Assembly: GCA_946406585.1 (NCBI GenBank)
Contig: CAMJLI010000139.1
Location: 1-5,512, forward strand
Direction of reading: 5' to 3'
Length of the DNA stretch: 5,512 bases
Source: an uncultured Prevotellaceae bacterium
GTDB taxonomy: Bacteria; Bacteroidota; Bacteroidia; Bacteroidales; Bacteroidaceae
A program made the translations under genes and the position numbers. Below the pieces are notes generated by a model. It had not been told where the DNA came from and did no database searches. It was given only the letters and a program-made list of their open reading frames with translations. Shown here in pieces: positions 1-5,512 of this stretch (the stretch's first letter is position 1; each line of letters begins with the position of its first letter).

Positions 1-54
1 AATGCCTTGGATTTTGAAGAACAGCCGCTTAAAAGCCTTAAGGATGCAGAATGA
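1..54 (+). CDS. Possible C-terminal tail of an upstream gene (partial)
   Basis: Frame 1 is open from the left edge and ends at a TGA at 52-54. It would encode 17 residues ending in ...QPLKSLKDAE. The charged, helix-like composition is compatible with the end of a real protein. Frame 2 is also open and stops at TGA 56-58, so the true frame cannot be decided. The region is followed by a weak hairpin and then a promoter-like box for the next gene, which fits a gene ending here. Nothing about function can be said from so short a piece. Confidence 0.35.
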   Translation, partial: NALDFEEQPLKSLKDAE

Positions 55-72
55 ATGACTGACCGTCATTTT
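54..72 (+). terminator. Weak hairpin after the possible upstream gene
   Basis: AATGAC (54-59) is complementary to GTCATT (65-70), giving a 6-bp stem with a 5-base loop (TGACC) and a few T residues at 69-72. The stem has only two G-C pairs and the T run is short, so it would be at best a weak terminator. Its position at the stop codon of the putative upstream frame is the main support. Confidence 0.25.
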
Positions 73-89
73 CAGAGCAGGACGATGAC

Positions 90-97
90 TACATTTG
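90..97 (+). promoter_or_regulatory. Bacteroidota -7 box upstream of the pectate lyase
   Basis: TACATTTG at 90-97 matches the Bacteroidota -7 consensus TAnnTTTG. No clear TTTG -33 element lies 19-21 bases upstream (the region there reads GTCATTTT), so the match is one-sided. Transcription would start around 104, leaving a leader of about 33 nt before the ATG at 137. The box overlaps the upstream in-frame TTG codon at 95, which argues that TTG 95 is not the translation start. Confidence 0.45.
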
Positions 98-136
98 AGG
101 CCTTTTTGCGTCATAACTAAAACTAACAATCATATC

Positions 137-1885
137 ATGATGAAGAGAATCACTCTATTATTCTGCGTGATGCTTATTTCGGCATCCACGCTGTTTGCGC
201 AGTATCCGCAACTTACCGACGAGGCGAAAAAACTCATCGACTCATTGGAAATAAGATGGAAAGAACACAGCGACTCGGCATGGGAGGCAGCGTTCCCTAT
301 TGTTGTAAAAGAGGCGAAGGAAGGACGTCCTTACGTACCATGGGCTTCAAGGCCATACGACCTGAGACAAGCCAAAATCCCTGCTTTCCCCGGTGCTGAG
401 GGCGGCGGCATGTACACCTTCGGCGGACGAGGTGGCAAGGTGCTAACAGTCACCAACCTCAACGACGACGGTCCCGGCTCTTTCCGCTGGGCTTGCGAAC
501 AAGGAGGAGCACGCATTGTGGTGTTCAATGTGTCGGGCATCATCAAACTGAAATCACCCATCTACGTCAGGGCGCCATACATCACCATCGCCGGACAGAC
601 AGCACCGGGCGATGGAGTGATAATCGCAGGAGAGTCATTCCAGGTGGACACTCACGACGTCATCGTCAGGCACATGAGATTCAGAAGAGGGGAGACATTG
701 GTGTGGCACAGGGAGGACTCCTTCGGAGGCAACCCCGTGGGCAACATAATGATCGACCACTGCTCGTGTGAATGGGGACTTGACGAGAACATCTCCTTCT
801 ATCGACACATGTTCGACCTGAAAGACGGCAAGGACAAGAGAAAGGAACCTACCGTGAACGTGACAATACAAAACACCATCTCGGCAAAGGCCCTCGACAC
901 ATGGAACCACTCCTTCGGCTCTACAATAGGTGGAGAAAACACCACCTTCATGCGCAACTTGTGGGCAGACAACACAGGGCGAAACCCTTCGATAGGATGG
1001 GGAGGCGTGTTCAACTTCATCAACAACGTGGTGTACAACTGGGTGCATCGCACAGCTGATGGTGGTGAATATACCACGATGTCCAACTTCATCAACAACT
1101 ATTACAAGCCAGGACCCCTCACACCGAAGGACAGTCCGGTGGGACACCGCATAGTGAAGTCGGAGAGCAGAAGCGTCAACCTCTTTCCCTTCAAGCAGTT
1201 TGGCAGGGTGTATGCTACAGGAAATGTGATGGAAGGATTCCCTGAAATAACAAAGGACAACTGGAATGGTGGCATTCAGACAGCAGACAAGGATGGCGAG
1301 ATGGATGAGACGGAACTGACCCTCATGAGATCCAACGAACCATTTGAAATGCCGTTCCTCTCAATCATGGGTGCCGAGAGGGCCTTCGAATGGGTGCTTG
1401 CCAACGCAGGAGCCACCGTGCCTTGCAGGGACATTGTTGACCAGCGCATCATGGAAGAAGTGAGGACTGGGGTGGCATATTATGTCGACAAATACGAGAA
1501 AAAGGTGAAAGACAACCCTTACGGCGACATGTGGGGACTCCATAAGAAATCACAAAACGAGGAAGGATTTTTCAAGTATAGGAGACTGCCAAACGATTCC
1601 TACAAACAAGGCATCATAACCGACCCAAGACAGATGGGTGGCTACCCGACATACAGGGACTGGACACCATGGGTGGATGGAGATGGCGACGGCATGCCCG
1701 ACGAATGGGAAAAAGCCAATGGACTGAACCCCAACGACCCGAGCGATGCCTCAAAGGATTGCAACGGCGACGGATATACCAACATAGAGAAATACATCAA
1801 CGGCATACCCACACAGGGCAAGGTGGACTGGAGAAACCTCAACAACAACTACGACACCTTGGCTGAGAAGGGACGGCTGATGTAA
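137..1885 (+). CDS. Secreted pectate lyase, polysaccharide lyase family 1 type, with C-terminal Asp-rich calcium-binding-type loops
   Basis: Probable pectate lyase (PL1-like) cutting homogalacturonan by calcium-dependent beta-elimination, in the periplasm or at the cell surface. From ATG 137 it is 582 aa. Residues 1-21 are a signal peptide: MMKR, a hydrophobic core, and a cleavage site LFA/Q. No lipobox Cys is seen. A charged helical stretch (about 25-70) precedes the beta-helix domain, which opens with FPGAEGGG (84-91) and GGRGGKV (96-102). DHCSCEWGLDE (207-217) resembles the acidic calcium-site segment. GRNPSI (Arg282 the likely catalytic Arg) leads into FNFINNVVYNW. The C-terminus carries two Asp-rich loops, DGDGDGMPDEWE (514-525) and DCNGDGYTNIEKY (545-ish region), like the thrombospondin-3/EF-hand-type loops common in Bacteroidota lyases. 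No type IX sorting domain is seen. The frame is open back to TTG 95, but the signal peptide supports ATG 137 (or ATG 140). The family is fairly sure; exact substrate (pectate or another uronan) is inferred. Confidence 0.88.
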   Translation: MMKRITLLFCVMLISASTLFAQYPQLTDEAKKLIDSLEIRWKEHSDSAWEAAFPIVVKEAKEGRPYVPWASRPYDLRQAKIPAFPGAEGGGMYTFGGRGGKVLTVTNLNDDGPGSFRWACEQGGARIVVFNVSGIIKLKSPIYVRAPYITIAGQTAPGDGVIIAGESFQVDTHDVIVRHMRFRRGETLVWHREDSFGGNPVGNIMIDHCSCEWGLDENISFYRHMFDLKDGKDKRKEPTVNVTIQNTISAKALDTWNHSFGSTIGGENTTFMRNLWADNTGRNPSIGWGGVFNFINNVVYNWVHRTADGGEYTTMSNFINNYYKPGPLTPKDSPVGHRIVKSESRSVNLFPFKQFGRVYATGNVMEGFPEITKDNWNGGIQTADKDGEMDETELTLMRSNEPFEMPFLSIMGAERAFEWVLANAGATVPCRDIVDQRIMEEVRTGVAYYVDKYEKKVKDNPYGDMWGLHKKSQNEEGFFKYRRLPNDSYKQGIITDPRQMGGYPTYRDWTPWVDGDGDGMPDEWEKANGLNPNDPSDASKDCNGDGYTNIEKYINGIPTQGKVDWRNLNNNYDTLAEKGRLM

Positions 1886-1952
1886 GACCAACAACCCAAT
1901 CCATGATTGTCGCATCTTATTTTGATTTTCTACTCTATTCTTACAAATCCAT

Positions 1953-3422
1953 ATGTCAACCATAATAGCAATAGACCAAAGCACATCGTCGACAAAAGCA
2001 ATGCTCTTCGACGACCAGTGCCGCCTTGTTGACAGGTGCAATGCCGACCATAAGCAGTTTTACCCACAAGCAGGATGGGTGGAGCACGACCCAGAGGAAA
2101 TCTACCACAACATGGTGGAGTGCGTACGCCAACTTGTGCCAAAGGCGGGCGATGATTGCTCGCTCGCCATCACCAACCAGAGGGAAACCGTGGTGGTGTG
2201 GGACAAACATACCGGAAAGCCTGTCTATAATGCCATAGTATGGCAAGACAACAGGGGTGCTGAATTGTGCGTGAGACTGAGGGAACAGGGAATGGTCGAG
2301 ATGGTGCAGGGCAAGAGCGGACTGCTCATCGACCCCAACTTCTCTGCTACCGGGGTGAAATGGATTCTCGATAACGTGCCTGATGCCAGACAAAAAGCAG
2401 AGAATGGCTCCTTGCTAATGGGTACGATGGAGACGTGGCTGATATGGAAACTCACCAAAGGGGAGAGCTTCTACACCGACACCACAAATGCATCGCGCAC
2501 AATGCTCTTCAACATACACACCATGGAATGGGATGATGACTTGCTGCAACTGTTCGACATACCACGACAGATGTTGGCTGAGGTGCTGCCCAATGATGCT
2601 GTGTTTGGGGAGACCACTGTCGAGGGACTGTTCCCCAAGCCAATACTCATCGCCGGAGTCCTGGGAGACTCTCATGGAGCACTGGTGGGGCAGATGTGCT
2701 TCGCCAAGGGACAAGGCAAGGTGACTTACGGCACAGGCTCTTCGGTCATGGTGAATATCGGCGAGCAACCACTCAAGGCTCCCGACGGACTGGTGACATC
2801 TGTCGGCTTCTCTGCATTGGGAAAGCACTTCTATGGATATGAGGGGAACATTTACAGCACCGGAGCGACATTGAAATGGATGGCTGACCAGTTGAAACTC
2901 GTAGGACATCCCAGGGAGATGGAGGCGGAAGCTGTCACTGTGGATTCCACAGATGGCGTGTTCTTCGTGCCGGCGTTTGCCGGACTGGGAGCACCCTGGT
3001 GGCAACCTAATGCCAAGGCAGCCATCGTAGGGATGACGTTCGCCACTAACAGGGCGCATGTGCTGAGGGCAGCCTTGGAGTCCATCGCTTATCAGGTGAG
3101 AGACCTCATTGGGGTGATGGCAAAGGCGACAGGCGGTTCGTTGAAGGAGATATGTGCCGATGGAGGACCTACCAACAACAAGTTCCTGATGCAGTTTCAG
3201 GCTGACCAGCTCGATACTCCCGTGGTGTGTACCGAGGTGGACGATGCCTCTGCTTTCGGGGCATTGATAATGAATGGCTTTGCCCGCCGCCAGTGGCATT
3301 CCTTCGACGAGGTGACAGGCTTCAGGAAAGTGACGCAAGTGGTGGCACCACACCACTCCTCGCGCATGGATGAATGTTACGGGCAATGGAAAGAGGCAGT
3401 GATGCAAGTCATAGGAAAGTAA
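1953..3422 (+). CDS. FGGY-family carbohydrate kinase, glycerol-kinase-like, substrate uncertain
   Basis: ATP-dependent kinase of 489 aa, full length for the FGGY family (GlpK is about 500), cytoplasmic. Seen in order: N-terminal phosphate loop DQSTSSTKA (8-16), GWVEHDPEEI (41-50), NQRET (75-79), YNAIVWQDNR (92-101), a GT-x-ETWLIWKLT block (157-168), TNASRTMLFNI (178-188), the catalytic Asp in GDSHGAL (Asp239), YGTGSS (259-264), PAFAGLGAPWW (340-350) and DGGPTNNKFLMQFQAD (403-418). Overall it is closest to glycerol kinase. By recalled alignment with E. coli GlpK, Arg83, Glu84, Trp103 and Asp245 are conserved (Arg77, Glu78, Trp97, Asp239), but Tyr135, Gln246 and Phe270 are replaced by Asn129, Ser240 and Ser264. 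Automatic annotation may call it glpK. The pocket changes and the isomerase 34 bp downstream suggest a ketose (ketopentose or similar) as substrate; this is inference. It follows the lyase after 67 bp with no clear promoter, so co-transcription is likely. Confidence 0.9.
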   Translation: MSTIIAIDQSTSSTKAMLFDDQCRLVDRCNADHKQFYPQAGWVEHDPEEIYHNMVECVRQLVPKAGDDCSLAITNQRETVVVWDKHTGKPVYNAIVWQDNRGAELCVRLREQGMVEMVQGKSGLLIDPNFSATGVKWILDNVPDARQKAENGSLLMGTMETWLIWKLTKGESFYTDTTNASRTMLFNIHTMEWDDDLLQLFDIPRQMLAEVLPNDAVFGETTVEGLFPKPILIAGVLGDSHGALVGQMCFAKGQGKVTYGTGSSVMVNIGEQPLKAPDGLVTSVGFSALGKHFYGYEGNIYSTGATLKWMADQLKLVGHPREMEAEAVTVDSTDGVFFVPAFAGLGAPWWQPNAKAAIVGMTFATNRAHVLRAALESIAYQVRDLIGVMAKATGGSLKEICADGGPTNNKFLMQFQADQLDTPVVCTEVDDASAFGALIMNGFARRQWHSFDEVTGFRKVTQVVAPHHSSRMDECYGQWKEAVMQVIGK

Positions 3423-3456
3423 TACATTTTTCTACCATAATCAAATACTACAGCAA

Positions 3457-4878
3457 ATGAGAAACGGAAAGACAGTCTTTGGCGTGATAATAGGGACACG
3501 TGCCTACTTCAATTCGGAACTGGCACGTGACGTGCGCAAACAACTATTGAAAACCATCACGGACTTGGGCCATGAATATGTCATCTTGCCTGAAGATGCC
3601 ACACCGACAGGGAGCAGCAGCATCGAGACAAGGGAGGATGGCTTGAAGGTGGCACGACAGTTCAGGGAGCACCGCGACGAGATAGACGGCATCATCGTGT
3701 CGTTGCCTAATTTTGGATTTGAAATAGGCATAATCAATGCCATCAGCGATGCCGACCTGAATGTTCCTGTGCTCGTGCAAGCTTGTGATGACGAGAACGA
3801 CAAGGTGGACCTTGACAGCAGGCGCGATGCCTTCTGCGGCAAGATATCCGTATGCAACAATCTCTACCAGTATGGCATACCATTCACCGACACCACCTTG
3901 CACACTTATTCCATCTATAGCCCCCTGCTGGCACAGGACATCAACAAGTTTGCTGCCATTTGCAGGGTGGTGAACGGACTGAGGCATTGCCGAATCGGAC
4001 AAATCGGAACCCGCCCCTTGGGATTCAACACCTGCAGGGCAAGCGAGAAATTGTTGCAGAGAAGCGGCATCACTGTAGTGCCAGCCGACTTGTCTGAAAT
4101 ATTGTTCGCAGCACAAAAAATCGGTGATGACGACCCGAAGTTCATCCAGATGTGCGAGAGATTGGACAAATATGCAGAAGTTCCCGACAACTACCGCGAG
4201 AAACTCAAGCTGCAGGCTAAGTTCGGCGTGGCTGTGGAGAACTGGATTGAGGCAAATGACGTGCAGGCAGTGGCAATACAATGCTGGGACTCCTTGGAGC
4301 AGAATTATGGTTGTGCTGCATGTGTCACCATGTCGATGCTTGGCGACAAGTTGATTCCCGCTGCTTGCGAGACAGACATTGCCGGCGCAGTGTCCATGTA
4401 TGCACTCACACTCGCCTCTGGCAAGGCCGCAGCATTGCTTGACTGGAACAACAACTTCGCCGAGGACCGCAACAAATGTGTGTGCACGCATTGTGGCAAC
4501 TTCCCCAAGTCGTTCGTGCAGAACAACTTGAGACTCGGGCCACTTGGAGTGCTGGGGCGCACGTTGGGCAAGATAAACACTTTCGGGGCTGTGTATGCCA
4601 AGGTGACCGCCGGCGACTTCACCTTCTTCCGCATCTCCACCGACGACCCGAAGGGATGCATAAAGGCATATCTTGGAAAGGGCGAAATGACCGACGACCC
4701 TTACGGCATGGATGGATGCATTGCCGTGACAAAGGTGGACAACTTGCAGAAACTCATGAAATACATTTGCAAGAATGGTTTCGAACACCATGTGGCAATG
4801 TGCAGAAACGATGTGGTGGACATCCTGAACGAGGCCATAGAGACCTATCTTGGATGGGACATCCATGTGCACGAATAA
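3457..4878 (+). CDS. L-fucose/L-arabinose isomerase-family protein (COG2407-type sugar isomerase)
   Basis: Cytoplasmic, metal-dependent aldose-ketose isomerase by family, 473 aa. This is shorter than classical FucI (about 590 aa) and fits the compact COG2407-type relatives. The N-terminal half looks like alternating beta/alpha folds (VFGVIIGTRAYFN at 7-19; IDGIIVSLPNFG at 76-87). The active-site half holds CWDSLEQNYG (276-285), ACETDIAGA (303-311), a CVCTHCG segment (341-347) and EHHVA (443-447). Glu281 and Glu305 are 24 residues apart, the same spacing as the metal ligands Glu337 and Asp361 of E. coli FucI; one of His444/His445 may be the third ligand. These assignments are by pattern only. 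It starts 34 bp after the kinase and ends 16 bp before a strong terminator, so the two very likely share a transcript and act in sequence. Family members act on several sugars (L-fucose, D- or L-arabinose and others), so no gene symbol is given. Confidence 0.87.
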   Translation: MRNGKTVFGVIIGTRAYFNSELARDVRKQLLKTITDLGHEYVILPEDATPTGSSSIETREDGLKVARQFREHRDEIDGIIVSLPNFGFEIGIINAISDADLNVPVLVQACDDENDKVDLDSRRDAFCGKISVCNNLYQYGIPFTDTTLHTYSIYSPLLAQDINKFAAICRVVNGLRHCRIGQIGTRPLGFNTCRASEKLLQRSGITVVPADLSEILFAAQKIGDDDPKFIQMCERLDKYAEVPDNYREKLKLQAKFGVAVENWIEANDVQAVAIQCWDSLEQNYGCAACVTMSMLGDKLIPAACETDIAGAVSMYALTLASGKAAALLDWNNNFAEDRNKCVCTHCGNFPKSFVQNNLRLGPLGVLGRTLGKINTFGAVYAKVTAGDFTFFRISTDDPKGCIKAYLGKGEMTDDPYGMDGCIAVTKVDNLQKLMKYICKNGFEHHVAMCRNDVVDILNEAIETYLGWDIHVHE

Positions 4879-4894
4879 TCATGAATGCCAGAAA

Positions 4895-4936
4895 ACAATC
4901 CCCTTCCGAATTTCCTTGGAAGGGGATTGTCCTTTT
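4895..4936 (+). terminator. Rho-independent terminator after the isomerase gene
   Basis: A perfect 13-bp inverted repeat, ACAATCCCCTTCC (4895-4907) and GGAAGGGGATTGT (4918-4930), encloses a 10-base loop (4908-4917). It is followed by CCTTTT (4931-4936). The stem is GC-rich in its middle and lies 16 bp after the isomerase stop codon. The T run is short, but stem strength and position make this a convincing end of the lyase/kinase/isomerase transcription unit. Confidence 0.82.
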
Positions 4937-4940
4937 GTGC

Positions 4941-4966
4941 AACTGCCGTTGAAGGCGTGCAGTTTT
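4941..4966 (+). terminator. Possible second, backup terminator hairpin
   Basis: AACTGC (4941-4946) pairs with GCAGTT (4959-4964). With one bulged T at 4958, the stem can extend through CGTT (4947-4950) with GGCG (4954-4957), including two G-T pairs, around a GAA loop. The 3' arm runs into TTTT (4963-4966). It directly follows the stronger terminator, so it may serve as a backup; chance cannot be excluded. Confidence 0.35.
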
Positions 4967-5051
4967 CCATGTCAACATTGAATTTGTTTGTTTTGAAAAA
5001 ATATGGTTGATGGGCTGGCAAAAAATCTTTAGCAGAATTTTTTCCAAAAGT

Positions 5052-5082
5052 TTTGTTGTTACATGAATTTGCAGTATATTTG
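5052..5082 (+). promoter_or_regulatory. ppdK: Bacteroidota sigma-ABfr promoter for ppdK
   Basis: TTTG at 5052-5055 (-33 element) is separated by 19 bases from TATATTTG at 5075-5082, which matches the -7 consensus TAnnTTTG. Both elements and the spacing fit the Bacteroidota housekeeping promoter. Transcription would begin near 5089, giving an A/T-rich leader of about 35 nt before the ATG at 5124. The leader has no Shine-Dalgarno sequence, as is usual in this phylum. The surrounding 4967-5051 stretch is A/T-rich and holds no gene that I can see. Confidence 0.75.
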
Positions 5083-5123
5083 CACATCAAAGATATTTTT
5101 TATTGGAAAACATCAATTCAATT

Positions 5124-5512
5124 ATGAACGAACAGAAAAGAGTTTACACCTTCGGCAATGGAAAAGCTGAGGGTAATGCTAAAATGCGTGAAGAGCTCGG
5201 TGGAAAAGGTGCTAACCTCGCCGAGATGAACCTGATTGGCGTGCCAGTGCCTCCAGGATTCACCATTACAACAGACTGTTGCAACGAGTACTACCAAGTT
5301 GGTCAAGAGAAAATCAAGGAACTTCTTGATGCTGACGTGACGGCTGCCGTCAAGCACATCGAGACACTGATGAACTCCAAGTTTGGAGATGCAGAGAACC
5401 CACTGCTGGTAAGTGTGCGCTCGGGTGCCCGCGCTTCCATGCCTGGCATGATGGACACCATCTTGAACCTCGGCCTCAACGACGAGGTGGCTGAGGGAAT
5501 GGTGCGCAAGAC
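5124..5512 (+). CDS. ppdK: Pyruvate phosphate dikinase, N-terminal part (runs off the right edge)
   Basis: Interconverts pyruvate, ATP and phosphate with phosphoenolpyruvate, AMP and pyrophosphate in the cytoplasm; in anaerobes it often works in a PPi-linked glycolysis. Only 129 codons of an enzyme of about 900 residues are present, still open at the edge, covering the start of the ATP-grasp nucleotide-binding domain. Diagnostic stretches are LGGKGANLAEM (25-35), VPVPPGFTITT (40-50), LLVSVRSGARASMPG (94-108) and MMDTILNLGLND (109-120). Lys28 and Arg99 align with Lys22 and Arg92 of the Clostridium symbiosum enzyme, both ATP-contacting. The ATG at 5124 gives the family's normal N-terminus. Arginine codons here are mostly CGC/CGT (four of five), whereas the preceding three genes use AGG/AGA often, which fits strong expression. 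It has its own promoter and is separated from the upstream unit by terminators. Confidence 0.95.
   Translation, partial: MNEQKRVYTFGNGKAEGNAKMREELGGKGANLAEMNLIGVPVPPGFTITTDCCNEYYQVGQEKIKELLDADVTAAVKHIETLMNSKFGDAENPLLVSVRSGARASMPGMMDTILNLGLNDEVAEGMVRK

Noticed and set aside
1897..1909. Small inverted repeat CAAT-CCATG-ATTG after the lyase stop codon
   Set aside because: A 4-bp A/T-rich stem is expected by chance and there is no adjoining T run, so it is not called a terminator.
1919..1952. Possible promoter between the lyase and kinase genes (TTTG at 1921-1924, TACAAATC near 1942)
   Set aside because: The downstream box does not match TAnnTTTG, the spacing is 17 rather than 19-21, and the start point would fall at or beyond the ATG. 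Read-through from the lyase gene is more likely.
2415..3407. Open frame on the - strand (330 codons) opposite the kinase gene
   Set aside because: It lies wholly inside the kinase gene, has no family motif and an implausible composition; it is an antisense shadow.
3544..4872. Long open frame on the - strand (442 codons) opposite the isomerase gene
   Set aside because: It is fully antisense to a well-supported enzyme gene, its translation is His/Cys/Val-rich without recognisable motifs, and it is explained as a codon-bias shadow of the + strand gene.
137..4878. A complete polysaccharide utilisation locus
   Set aside because: No SusC/SusD pair, TonB-dependent transporter, or hybrid two-component or other regulator is visible. 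The lyase alone does not establish a PUL; flanking sequence would be needed.

Overview
The window reads as Bacteroidota DNA, most like a gut or rumen Prevotella/Bacteroides-type genome. Two promoter-like sites match the Bacteroidota sigma-ABfr -7 consensus TAnnTTTG, starts lack Shine-Dalgarno sequences, and the secreted pectate lyase has a family organisation common in this phylum. This placement rests on motifs and protein style, not on a database search.

Layout, all on the + strand. Bases 1-54 hold what may be the last codons of an upstream gene. After a weak hairpin and a -7-like box (90-97) comes a secreted PL1-type pectate lyase (137-1885) with C-terminal Asp-rich, calcium-binding-type loops. 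It is followed after 67 bp by an FGGY-family carbohydrate kinase that resembles glycerol kinase (1953-3422), and after a further 34 bp by an L-fucose/L-arabinose isomerase-like protein (3457-4878). A strong stem-loop terminator (4895-4936) and a weaker second hairpin (4941-4966) close this group. A separate promoter (5052-5082) then drives ppdK, pyruvate phosphate dikinase, which runs off the right edge after 129 codons.

How the genes may work together: the lyase would cut pectin outside the cytoplasm. The isomerase and kinase look like the first two steps of cytoplasmic sugar catabolism, aldose to ketose and then ketose to ketose-phosphate. The kinase keeps the general glycerol-kinase frame but has changed three residues that, in E. 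coli GlpK, line the glycerol pocket. With an isomerase next door, this suggests a ketose substrate rather than glycerol. The identity of the sugar cannot be read from this window; no aldolase, transketolase, transporter, SusC/SusD pair or dedicated regulator is present. ppdK is a central-metabolism gene in its own transcription unit.

No mobile element, CRISPR array, tRNA or rRNA was seen. The most interesting point is the unassigned kinase/isomerase pair beside a pectate lyase.
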